From assembly GCA_024643485.1 (NCBI GenBank), contig JAHEMU010000137.1, forward strand, positions 1 to 7,099: a DNA stretch of 7,099 nucleotides, written 5' to 3'. The notes under the pieces were generated by a model, which saw only the letters and a list, made by a program, of their open reading frames with translations, did no database searches and was not told the DNA's origin. The translations under genes and the position numbers were made by a program. Each line of letters starts with the position of its first letter. The first letter of the stretch is position 1. This stretch comes from Cytophagales bacterium. GTDB lineage: Bacteria; Bacteroidota; Bacteroidia; Cytophagales; Cyclobacteriaceae. Of this stretch, positions 1 to 6,308 are shown in pieces.

Positions 1-464
1 GGAGATACCAACGACTTATAGCGGAAAATTTACCCTTACCGCAGTTAATACTTATCGATGGCGGCAAAGGACAACTGAGTAGCGCTGTAACTGCACTGAA
101 AGAAATCAATTTATATGGGCAGATACCTGTAATAGGAATCGCTAAACGACTTGAAGAAATCTATTATCCAGAAGATAGTATTCCTTTACACATCCATAAA
201 AAATCTACTTCATTAAAATTACTACAACAATTAAGAGATGAAGCACACCGTTTTGCCATAACATTTCACAGGCAAAAACGGTCAAAAAACACCTTCAAAA
301 GTGAAATAGAAGAAATCCCAGGAATAGGGCAAAAAACAATTGAACTATTAAGGAAGGAGTTTAAAAGTCTAAAAAATATATCCAGTCAACCCATTGAAGA
401 ACTCAGTAAAATAATTGGCGACGATAAAGCGACTAAAATTAAATCATACTTTGATATAAAATAA
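1..464 (+). CDS. uvrC: UvrABC excision nuclease subunit C, C-terminal part (5' truncated)
   Basis: This is the last 153 codons of UvrC, read from base 3; the window edge cuts off the N-terminal GIY-YIG nuclease, UVR domain and start. UvrC makes the dual incisions around DNA lesions marked by UvrA/UvrB in nucleotide excision repair. Visible parts are the end of the RNase H-like 5'-incision domain, with the IDGGKGQL motif (bases 54-77) and the RDEAHRFAITFHRQKR block (bases 234-281). The Asp of IDGG (57-59) and the His of EAHRFA (246-248) fit two of the known catalytic Asp/Asp/His residues. A helix-hairpin-helix tail follows, with IPGIGQKT near bases 316-339 and a second, weaker HhH up to the stop at 462-464. 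Nothing looks broken. The gene converges on gldN and is unrelated to the secretion cluster. Identity is secure. Confidence 0.95.
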   Translation, partial: RYQRLIAENLPLPQLILIDGGKGQLSSAVTALKEINLYGQIPVIGIAKRLEEIYYPEDSIPLHIHKKSTSLKLLQQLRDEAHRFAITFHRQKRSKNTFKSEIEEIPGIGQKTIELLRKEFKSLKNISSQPIEELSKIIGDDKATKIKSYFDIK

Positions 465-492
465 AAAGGGCTACTGTTTAGTAGCCCTTTTT
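463..492. terminator. Bidirectional intrinsic terminator between uvrC and gldN
   Basis: A perfect 13-bp inverted repeat, AAAAAGGGCTACT / AGTAGCCCTTTTT, encloses a 4-base GTTT loop. The GC core is GGGCTAC/GTAGCCC, flanked by an A tract on one side and a T tract on the other, so both strands give a stem followed by U residues. It overlaps the last two bases of the uvrC stop codon and lies about 20 nt past the gldN stop, as expected for a shared terminator of two convergent genes. Confidence 0.9.
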
Positions 493-511
493 GTATATCT
501 AGGTGTACTTT

Positions 512-1417
512 TTAGTACTCCCATAAATTATGTTCTTTCTCCATTAAAAACATTTCATAGCGAGACATTTCAAGAACCGCTTCAAAATGATTATCTGGGA
601 ATAGATCAGAAATTTTCAATCCATCTGGGTTTTCGTATCGAATGATAGGTCCGTTAAACAATCTTAATAAGAATGCATCGGCGAAATTCTTCCATTCTTT
701 AGGATTATAACGATTGATCCATTTAGCTTCAGGATTATTACGGAACATCTTTTCAATTTCATCGTATTTGATAACACCGAAAGGAGTATCTGTATTAGTT
801 GCTAAAGGACTATTAATCATAATATCACCAGGAACCATTAATGTAATAGCTTCAATATCATAGAATAGACGGCTTCTACGTTTATCAAATATTACATCTT
901 CAATTACCTCAATTATCGCAAATTCAGTTTCGTTAAACAAATCCGCAGATAAAGATGTTGGATCAACTAATGACCAATAAATACCTACATTTAATGGATC
1001 AGATGGTTCAAATCCATAATTTCCAGGTTGAATAGATGAATAAGTATTACCATCTGACGCTTTAACGTTTTCTCCAAATTCATAAGTTACATTTGGGTCA
1101 TAGGCCGTTACAGCTTGAGCAGCCTGTTTTTGGATACCTCCTAAAAACTCATCTTTGGTGACTTTTTCAACTAAATCATCCGTTCGATAAATTTCAGTGA
1201 TTTCACCTGAATTAATACCTTCCAAGATAAACTTTGTTACTTCTTTACCTCTAGCAAAGAAACCTTTATTTTGTTTATCTCTAAGGTCAATTCTACGCCA
1301 TACACGTATGCGGTAGAATTGTTCATCCTCTGAAATCTCCCACTGGGCAAATAAACTTGGACCAGTGATCAGGGTGATAAATACCAACAACAATAATTTT
1401 TTAAACATCATATTCAT
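512..1417 (-). CDS. gldN: GldN/PorN, type IX secretion and gliding motility ring protein
   Basis: GldN is a periplasmic protein that, with the lipoprotein GldK, forms the ring under the outer membrane contacted by the GldLM motor. The 301-residue product starts with a Sec signal peptide (K6-K7, hydrophobic 8-18, likely cleavage after SLFA at 24). Family-like blocks are RVWRRIDLRDKQN (39-50), the KFILEGINSGEITEIY segment (62-77), FDKRRSRLFYDIEAI (177-191) and the C-terminal end EHNLWEY (295-301). Between the two halves, residues 104-151 look like a carbohydrate-binding module insert, listed separately. It seems somewhat shorter than characterised GldN proteins, with almost no linker after the signal peptide. 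The start is the most upstream of three Met codons (1, 3, 4); M3 or M4 would still leave a good signal peptide, and there is no Shine-Dalgarno sequence. It begins 9 nt after gldM and is the last gene of the operon, ending before the shared terminator. Confidence 0.93.
   Translation of the reverse strand: MNMMFKKLLLLVFITLITGPSLFAQWEISEDEQFYRIRVWRRIDLRDKQNKGFFARGKEVTKFILEGINSGEITEIYRTDDLVEKVTKDEFLGGIQKQAAQAVTAYDPNVTYEFGENVKASDGNTYSSIQPGNYGFEPSDPLNVGIYWSLVDPTSLSADLFNETEFAIIEVIEDVIFDKRRSRLFYDIEAITLMVPGDIMINSPLATNTDTPFGVIKYDEIEKMFRNNPEAKWINRYNPKEWKNFADAFLLRLFNGPIIRYENPDGLKISDLFPDNHFEAVLEMSRYEMFLMEKEHNLWEY
965..1108 (-). other. CBM5/12-like module inserted within GldN
   Basis: This stretch encodes GldN residues 104-151. 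It reads as AYDPNVTYEFGENVKASDG, then NTY, a GNYGFEP turn and a closing IYWSLV. The spacing of aromatics and glycines (Y-x5-Y-x2-G-x2-V-x4-G-x2-Y, then G-x2-P, then W-x-L-V) is that of the short chitin/cellulose-binding fold called CBM5/12, also common in phage and surface proteins. I see this pattern directly; the assignment is by eye and sugar binding is inference. It falls in the variable middle of GldN and leaves both conserved halves in frame. Confidence 0.5.
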
Positions 1418-1426
1418 TATAATAAA

Positions 1427-2998
1427 TTATCGAACATTTACTGGGATAAATGGTCTATCTAGTTTTACTTCTTCTAAAGAGCCATCGTACCTTCTTCTAA
1501 CCAATTTATCCACGGCAATTGTAATTGTACCTGGTCTAACATTACCCGTTGGTATTCTTGCTCCGCTAAAAGCTTTAGGAGCTGCACCTGGTAAAAATAC
1601 TCGACCTGATTGCACAATATACACTTTATCTTCCGGTGCTTCAGCAGCAAAATTCTCATCAGCAACAACCATCACCGTTAAAGTGGTAGCATTAGCAGCT
1701 GATATAAATTCCTTGTTATCCGCACGATTATTAGTTCTATCCAAAACTTGAACTTTAGGTTCAGGCACACTTTTTACTGCAAATGTTTCTTTACCTACAT
1801 AAACACCATTACTATTAACGGTAAGTTCAACACTTCTTCTACTAGTAGGAACAATTTTAACCAATCCAGTTTTTCCACCATTAATGGTTTTAGCATTTGA
1901 GGCAGCAAAAGAAGGGTTATACTCATTACCTAAAGAAGGGCAAAGAACATTAAGTGGGTTAGCACAATTTGCATAAAGCGCTTTTAGTGTAGCTGATGAA
2001 ATCTGTAAAGTAGGAGTGATTACTTCATACTCGTAAGTAGCAGTAAATGTAGTATCGTTTACAGAAATAGTTGTTGTAAACTGTTTTTTACCTTCACCTC
2101 TAGCAGGAATTTTTACTCTTCCCATTTTAATACCAGTAGGATCATCTTCCACAGTAATTTCAGCACCATTAACTTTCATTTCAGGATTTAATCCTGAAGC
2201 AGAAGCCGTGATGAATAAATCAGCTTCGTAATTAGCACCTGACGCAACAATCGCAGACTTAGGTCGAACCATAGGAACGATGATATTAAAGTCAACAATC
2301 GCAGCTCCTACTTTCTGAGCCATGGCATTCAATACGTTTTTCTCCATTTCAAGCATTTCTGCCTCCAATTGAGAAACTGAAGCCATACCTGCAGCAGTAG
2401 GTGTACTTTCAAATGTAATAGTTAAGAAATCCTTTACATTTTGATCCGGATTATTCTTAAATGCTTCCATTTGATCACCATTTTTAGTCAGCTGTGGTAA
2501 TTCAGCTAAACCTAAATCATTGTCTTTAGCTAATTTATTTAGTGCCGCTACGTAATCATCTAATTGCTTCTCAAATTCTTTACCATCAGGCTTTTGTAGC
2601 ATTAAAGTACTCACCTTATCGTAATCCTTTGCACCAGCAATCATATTTTTATCGCCTTCATGACCTGATTCATAACCACCGGTTACTTCAATCATTTTAT
2701 CTTTCAAAGCTGAGAAATTAGCGCGCATATCAGAAGTCAATTTTCTGAGTTCTGTAGCACTTGCTAAAACTTTCTTGTGCTCAGGACGATTTCCTTTTTT
2801 AGCAACTTCTGCCTCAATTGTAGTCAGAGTTGAACTATTTTTATCATTGGAATCTTTACCTAGTTGTTCAAGTGTACCATTAATGAAAATGAATTTTTCA
2901 AGAACAGCATTACTTACCTGAAGCGCAAGAAGCGCTGTCAACACCAGGTACATCATACCAATCATCTTATCTCTTGGGGATTGTTTACCTCCAGCCAT
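1427..2998 (-). CDS. gldM: GldM/PorM, motor and periplasmic shaft of the type IX secretion system
   Basis: GldM is a dimer anchored by one inner-membrane helix inside a GldL pentamer. Proton flow through GldLM drives it, and its long periplasmic part carries the force to the GldK/GldN ring. The 523-residue product, close to the usual family size, starts MAGGKQSPRDKMIGMMY with a membrane helix at about 12-33. R9 and Y17, known functional positions in F. johnsoniae GldM, are present. An alpha-helical D1 domain (about 36-225) includes a charged coiled stretch at 210-230. Three beta-rich domains follow: D2 from about 238 (IIVPMVRPKSAI), D3 from about 327 (VITPTLQISSATL) and D4 from about 411 (VPEPKVQVLD) to the end. 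The only cysteines are C345 and C353, both in D3. It starts 35 nt after gldL and ends 9 nt before gldN. No Shine-Dalgarno sequence is visible. Domain borders are estimates from the known GldM/PorM architecture. Confidence 0.96.
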   Translation of the reverse strand: MAGGKQSPRDKMIGMMYLVLTALLALQVSNAVLEKFIFINGTLEQLGKDSNDKNSSTLTTIEAEVAKKGNRPEHKKVLASATELRKLTSDMRANFSALKDKMIEVTGGYESGHEGDKNMIAGAKDYDKVSTLMLQKPDGKEFEKQLDDYVAALNKLAKDNDLGLAELPQLTKNGDQMEAFKNNPDQNVKDFLTITFESTPTAAGMASVSQLEAEMLEMEKNVLNAMAQKVGAAIVDFNIIVPMVRPKSAIVASGANYEADLFITASASGLNPEMKVNGAEITVEDDPTGIKMGRVKIPARGEGKKQFTTTISVNDTTFTATYEYEVITPTLQISSATLKALYANCANPLNVLCPSLGNEYNPSFAASNAKTINGGKTGLVKIVPTSRRSVELTVNSNGVYVGKETFAVKSVPEPKVQVLDRTNNRADNKEFISAANATTLTVMVVADENFAAEAPEDKVYIVQSGRVFLPGAAPKAFSGARIPTGNVRPGTITIAVDKLVRRRYDGSLEEVKLDRPFIPVNVR

Positions 2999-3033
2999 AG
3001 TTTACAAATTTAAAGTTTAAATAAAACTTACTT

Positions 3034-3861
3034 TTACTTGGCGCTGGAACCGCTTCCTCTCATTGCAGTCAGCATGTTACCGTACACATTATTAAGTGCC
3101 GTCAAATTACCTGTTAACTTAGAAAGTTCTTCGGTAAACTTCTTACTGTTCTCTCCAACTTTTGACATGCTATCAACAGCTTCTGTCATATTAGTGTAGA
3201 ATTTGTTCATGGCTTTAAGATGCGTATTCGCGTCTTTCAATTCCATTTCATACACGTTGTTAAGAGCACCTAGGTTTTTGGTAACATTTTGAACCTGAGT
3301 TTGATATTCTGACGCATCCACTGCAGCTTTTGACATACCAGCCATTGCCTCAGCAGTTTGTGCATAAGATTTGTTCATATCAATTAATGATTTAGAAGCT
3401 GAACTAACGTTTTTGGCATAGTCGTTAGTGGCAACTGCTGCATCTGCTAAACTTGACATTTTCGACGCCGAATCTGCCATGTTTTTCATGCCTTTTCCTA
3501 AGCTTTCAATCAATTCTGGACCAATTTTAGCTTTCTCAAGCATATTGTCCAATTGTTCAGTTGGTGTAGCACCATCTTTTTTGTTTGAAAGTCTAGCTTT
3601 TGGAGTACCGCTGTCATAATCATCAGCTAATTCAGGGTAAACTCTTGACCAATCAATTTCCGCGTGTGCAGGTTCAAATGCACTTAGGAAGAAAATGATA
3701 GCCTCTGTTGTTAAACCAATTCCAAGCATCTCTGCCGCTCCTGGGAGGTGAAGAATTTTGAACATGGCACCAACGATAACAACTGCTGCTCCAATACCAT
3801 ATACTTTCGGCATTATGGTCTTAAACAATAGTTCAGTAAATCCGCCTTTTTTTCTGCTCAT
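3034..3861 (-). CDS. gldL: GldL/PorL, inner-membrane proton-channel subunit of the type IX motor
   Basis: GldL forms the pentameric inner-membrane stator through which protons flow to drive GldM. The 275-residue product has two membrane helices: about 20-37 (VYGIGAAVVIVGAMFKIL) and about 46-62 (LGIGLTTEAIIFFLSAF). Residues equivalent to the functional F. johnsoniae positions Y13, K27, H30, E49 and E59 are Y21, K35, H38, E53 and E63, so the proton path looks intact. The conserved EIDWSRVYPEL block (68-78) follows the membrane part. A low-complexity linker (82-100) then leads to a long cytoplasmic alpha-helical tail rich in Ala, Asn, Met and Ser. That tail holds a tandem 56-residue repeat (157-268), listed separately. 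The length lies between F. johnsoniae GldL (about 215 aa) and P. gingivalis PorL (about 300 aa). It starts 61 nt after gldK and is followed 35 nt later by gldM. The start has no Shine-Dalgarno sequence. Confidence 0.96.
   Translation of the reverse strand: MSRKKGGFTELLFKTIMPKVYGIGAAVVIVGAMFKILHLPGAAEMLGIGLTTEAIIFFLSAFEPAHAEIDWSRVYPELADDYDSGTPKARLSNKKDGATPTEQLDNMLEKAKIGPELIESLGKGMKNMADSASKMSSLADAAVATNDYAKNVSSASKSLIDMNKSYAQTAEAMAGMSKAAVDASEYQTQVQNVTKNLGALNNVYEMELKDANTHLKAMNKFYTNMTEAVDSMSKVGENSKKFTEELSKLTGNLTALNNVYGNMLTAMRGSGSSAK
3058..3393 (-). repeat. Tandem 56-residue duplication in the GldL cytoplasmic tail
   Basis: GldL residues 157-212 and 213-268 are adjacent and align without a gap over 56 residues. 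Shared positions include LxxMNKxY near the start (MNKSY 162-166; MNKFY 218-222), MSK (176-178; 232-234) and NLxALNNVY near the end (196-204; 252-260). At DNA level the copies are clearly diverged, so the duplication is old. A looser third copy may precede it, around residues 128-156 (MADSASKMSSLADAA). The period of 56 equals eight heptads, consistent with a coiled-coil rod. Confidence 0.75.
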
Positions 3862-3900
3862 TGTTTTATTATTTAGTTACAGATAGATTAGGTTATAAAG

Positions 3901-3916
3901 TTCTTAAATTTAAGAA
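3901..3916. repeat. Perfect 16-bp palindrome between gldK and gldL
   Basis: TTCTTAAATTTAAGAA is its own reverse complement. It starts 6 nt after the gldK stop in the gldK-gldL gap. In RNA it could fold as a 6-bp stem with a 4-nt loop; it is all A/T except one pair and has no clear U run, so it is a poor terminator. It could be a protein site, an RNA-processing hairpin, or chance in A/T-rich DNA. Confidence 0.45.
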
Positions 3917-3922
3917 ATAATT

Positions 3923-5056
3923 TTAAAATTCAAATCCTGAGGAACGACCTAAATGGGTCATCGCATTTCTGAATCCGATATAAGCTCTTGCAGAATCACG
4001 GTATTCGTAAGTTCTAGTACCTGTTTGCAAGTAGTAAGCAATGTCTTTCCAACTTCCACCCCGAATTACCTTTTTAGAAACATAATTTGGATCGAAATTA
4101 GGATGTGAAGGAATGGCTTTGTTTACCAAGAATTGTGGATTTAAATCCCAAACCGTTGGCACTGAAGCTGAATTGAATTCATCTAAGCACCATTCAGCTA
4201 CGTTTCCTGACATGTCATAAATTCCGTAATCGTTAGGGAAGAATGCACGAATAGGAGAAGTATATGCATATCCATCATCGTAGAAGTTACCTCTACCTGG
4301 TTTGAAGTTTGCCAACATACAACCTAAACTATTTCTTATATATGGACCACCCCAAGGGTACTTCGCCATATCTCTACCACCTCGTGATGCGTATTCCCAT
4401 TCAGCCTCTGAAGGTAAACGGAAGTTTGGCATTACAGGGTCTGCATTATATTTTCTGAATTCATTCCAATACAACGTTCTCCAGTTACTAAACATGTTCG
4501 CTTGTTCCCATGTTACTCCAACCACCGGATAATCATCGTATCCTGGGTGCCAGAAATAATAATCCTGAATAGGGTCTCCCATGTGATGAGAGAAATCTCT
4601 TACCCAAACTGTAGTGTCTGGATACATTCCCCATGTAGTAGTATCAATTTTCGCATCTACTAATGCTCTTAATTGCTGATCGTATGGAAGTGGTCCCATA
4701 ATAGCAGCTAATTTATCTCGCATATAATAAACAAATTGACGGTATTCATTATTGGTGATTTCAGTATCATCCATAAAGAACTGACCTATCGTTACCTGTT
4801 TATTAAAATTTATCTGTGTCGAAGCAGGATCCTCATCCGTTTGTCCCATATGGAACGTTCCAGCAGGAATGGGAACCATACCGTAAGGATTTACCATTGC
4901 CCATCCTTCTCTTCCAGGAATACCATCCCGAACTTGTCCAGCATCTCCGCCTTCTCCACCACCGCCAATTCCTAACAAACTACAGCTACTCAAACCTGCG
5001 ATAGCGAGTATACCGATTAGAAAGACACCTTTAGCAAAATTGAAGTTTAACCTCAT
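3923..5056 (-). CDS. gldK: GldK/PorK, outer-membrane lipoprotein of the type IX secretion ring
   Basis: GldK is a lipoprotein on the periplasmic face of the outer membrane that forms a ring with GldN around the secretion machinery. The 377-residue product has a lipoprotein signal: K9, hydrophobic 10-21, lipobox LSSC with Cys25, then a glycine-rich tether (29-39). A sulfatase-modifying-factor (FGE/SUMF1-like) fold spans about 58-365. Its motifs are VPIPAGTFHMG (61-71), DDTEITNNEYRQFV (96-109), RLPSEAEWEYASRGG (213-227), DMSGNVAEW (281-289), VIRGGSW (330-336) and IGFRNA (360-365). The two active-site cysteines of true FGE enzymes, which follow the RGGS motif, are Asp338 and Leu343 here, so a structural role is expected, as for other GldK proteins. 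It is shorter than the roughly 450-490 residues I recall for F. johnsoniae and P. gingivalis. It is the first of four closely spaced genes and lies 201 nt downstream of porP. The start at 5056 gives a complete signal peptide. Confidence 0.95.
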   Translation of the reverse strand: MRLNFNFAKGVFLIGILAIAGLSSCSLLGIGGGGEGGDAGQVRDGIPGREGWAMVNPYGMVPIPAGTFHMGQTDEDPASTQINFNKQVTIGQFFMDDTEITNNEYRQFVYYMRDKLAAIMGPLPYDQQLRALVDAKIDTTTWGMYPDTTVWVRDFSHHMGDPIQDYYFWHPGYDDYPVVGVTWEQANMFSNWRTLYWNEFRKYNADPVMPNFRLPSEAEWEYASRGGRDMAKYPWGGPYIRNSLGCMLANFKPGRGNFYDDGYAYTSPIRAFFPNDYGIYDMSGNVAEWCLDEFNSASVPTVWDLNPQFLVNKAIPSHPNFDPNYVSKKVIRGGSWKDIAYYLQTGTRTYEYRDSARAYIGFRNAMTHLGRSSGFEF

Positions 5057-5193
5057 AATAATCTTAATTACCTTATTTTATATTTTGTCTCAATCTTTTT
5101 AACTAAAAGAAAATTTCGTGAAAGATATAAAAATTTCTTCTACTAATGTTAAAAAATTCGAGGTGACAAATTAAATCTTTTACTTCTTACCTA

Positions 5194-5201
5194 CAAACAT
5201 A
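5194..5201 (-). promoter_or_regulatory. Possible -7 element of a gldKLMN promoter
   Basis: On the minus strand these bases read TATGTTTG, an exact match to the Bacteroidota -7 consensus TAnnTTTG. No TTG lies at the usual 17-23 nt upstream; the nearest TTTG is 27 nt away (5229-5232), so the promoter is incomplete by consensus. Transcription from here would leave a 5' leader of about 130 nt before gldK. It is supported mainly by position in the only long gap of the cluster. Confidence 0.35.
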
Positions 5202-5206
5202 CATAC

Positions 5207-5237
5207 TGCAAAGTGAATATATTCGTCACAAATTGCA
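5207..5237. promoter_or_regulatory. Imperfect inverted repeat upstream of gldK
   Basis: TGCAA-A-GTGA (5207-5216) and TCAC-AAA-TTGCA (5226-5237) are inverted copies that differ only by a 2-nt bulge. They flank a 9-nt A/T-rich centre, and a perfect 10-bp palindrome GAATATATTC (5215-5224) lies inside. The repeat begins 5 nt from the possible -7 element, so a protein bound here would cover the core promoter. It lacks a U tract, which argues against a porP terminator. The GTGA/TCAC arms recall Crp/Fnr-type sites, but the spacing is wrong for that family. Confidence 0.4.
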
Positions 5238-5257
5238 AAATAAATCGTTAATTTTCT

Positions 5258-6226
5258 TTAATGTCTAAATCGAGGAGTATGTTGTTGCTTCTTATCGACC
5301 GGACCAATCGGTGGTAATTCATATATTAATATGAATTCGTGAGAGGTTGGCTCCTTTGCGGCTTGGTCTTTAAATATATAACCAAATGAGTATCCTACAC
5401 GCAAGGATTTATCCTTTAAAAAATGATAACCTAACATTAACCCAACATCTTCTGACTGACGAACCATCACCCCTGCCCACATTTTTTCCTTATTCCGCTC
5501 CATCATTGTCATGATAGTCCCTACAGTAAAATTATACTGATTAAAATCCGTTTGAAATAAAACAGGGAAATTAAATTTCGCCGCTGTACTTAAATTATAA
5601 TAAAAACCACCGTTTATATACATGTGGTTCGTTAAAGCGTTCCGAGTATCATTCAATCCGAAATCAAATGTCGACTTTAATAAATGTGTAAAACTTACTC
5701 CCGCGTAATATTTTTCATGCATAAACATAATTCCAGCTGCCATATCTGGGCGTACTTGTGATTCAATCCCACTATAGGAACTCAAAATTGGGTCGCCACC
5801 ATCTATATATCGGTATTTGCTGAAATCATACGATTGAGATACAAACCCAAACCGCACTCCCAGTGAAATTTTCGCTTGCTTAATCCCAAGATGATAGGCA
5901 TACGCTCCTTGTACTTCTAGGTTGCTTTGATTTCCTAATTGATCGCGAACGATATGCCCCCCAAAACCGCTTTTAAGCTTGAAAATCGGCGAAGATAAGG
6001 ATATCACCTGCGTTTGTGGAGCTCCACCATCGTCAAAGTCAGACTGATAAAAAGCCCATTGACTACGATGAATCGCAGTGAATCTAGTAAGGTTCTCAAT
6101 CCCTGCATTTGCCGGATTAAAATAAAGTGAATTGTACATAAAGTAAGAAAACTGAGCATCCTGCTGTGCATGTGCTCTAAGTGTCCCTACTACAACCAAG
6201 ACAGTTAAAAAAATAAATTTACGCAT
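5258..6226 (-). CDS. porP: PorP/SprF-family outer-membrane protein of the type IX secretion system
   Basis: This family forms beta-barrel outer-membrane proteins needed for type IX secretion (PorP) or for export and anchoring of surface adhesins (SprF). The 322-residue product has a Sec signal peptide (R2-K3, hydrophobic 4-14, cleavage likely after AHA at 20). The family signature YFNPANAG follows at 35-42, then IHRSQWAFYQ at 52-61 and repeated amphipathic strands to the end, such as YYAGVSFTHLL (173-183), SLRVGYSFGYIF (274-285) and SHEFILIYELP (295-305). The C-terminal TPRFRH (317-322) is typical of the family. Length is normal. Family membership is secure. The symbol rests on position: porP heads the porPKLMN cluster of P. 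gingivalis, and the same order is seen here. Many Bacteroidota have several paralogs, so SprF-like function is possible. The 201-nt gap to gldK means separate transcription or a long spacer in a joint transcript. Confidence 0.9.
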   Translation of the reverse strand: MRKFIFLTVLVVVGTLRAHAQQDAQFSYFMYNSLYFNPANAGIENLTRFTAIHRSQWAFYQSDFDDGGAPQTQVISLSSPIFKLKSGFGGHIVRDQLGNQSNLEVQGAYAYHLGIKQAKISLGVRFGFVSQSYDFSKYRYIDGGDPILSSYSGIESQVRPDMAAGIMFMHEKYYAGVSFTHLLKSTFDFGLNDTRNALTNHMYINGGFYYNLSTAAKFNFPVLFQTDFNQYNFTVGTIMTMMERNKEKMWAGVMVRQSEDVGLMLGYHFLKDKSLRVGYSFGYIFKDQAAKEPTSHEFILIYELPPIGPVDKKQQHTPRFRH

Positions 6227-6247
6227 CTTAAAAAGTCGTTAAGAAGT

Positions 6248-6281
6248 TAAATATACATGAAATTATTGAATTTCATCACAA
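6248..6281 (-). promoter_or_regulatory. Possible porP promoter
   Basis: On the minus strand, TTG (6281-6279), a 23-nt spacer and TATATTTA (6255-6248) resemble the Bacteroidota TTG-N17-23-TAnnTTTG promoter, with one mismatch in the last base of the -7 element and a spacer at the long limit. Transcription would start about 15 nt before the porP ATG. The spacer contains a perfect inverted repeat. Support is consensus matching only. Confidence 0.3.
6257..6276. repeat. Perfect inverted repeat in the porP upstream region
   Basis: ATGAAATT and AATTTCAT form a perfect 8-bp inverted repeat around a 4-nt ATTG centre. It starts 31 nt before the porP ATG and lies within the spacer of the possible porP promoter, where a bound dimeric repressor would block polymerase. 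It could equally be an A/T-rich coincidence. Confidence 0.45.
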
Positions 6282-6308
6282 TGGTTCGACCAACTGTGTA
6301 ATATATGG

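Noticed and set aside
1474..1668. 64-codon minus-strand frame inside gldM, in another frame
   Set aside because: It is fully inside the D4 coding region of gldM, which is conserved in its own frame.
1365..1751. 128-codon open frame on the plus strand across the gldN/gldM junction
   Set aside because: It lies antisense to two secure genes, has low-complexity Thr/Leu/Ala content from reading their complement, and shows no family features.
4736..5004. Two overlapping plus-strand open frames of 79 and 62 codons opposite gldK
   Set aside because: They are antisense to the conserved start of gldK and their products have no recognisable features; shadows of the real gene.
3923..5056. GldK as an active formylglycine-generating or sulfatase-modifying enzyme
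   Set aside because: The active-site cysteines are missing, it is a lipoprotein, and it sits in front of gldLMN; the type IX role explains all of this.
5109..5139. GAAAATTT ... AAATTTCTT as a terminator for porP
   Set aside because: Pairing is A/T only with a one-base bulge, a long loop and no U run, so it is not convincing as a terminator.
5207..5237. Crp/Fnr site reading of the GTGA...TCAC arms
   Set aside because: The half-sites are 9 nt apart, not the 6 nt (TGTGA-N6-TCACA) or 4 nt (TTGAT-N4-ATCAA) of those regulators; kept only as an inverted repeat of unknown binder.
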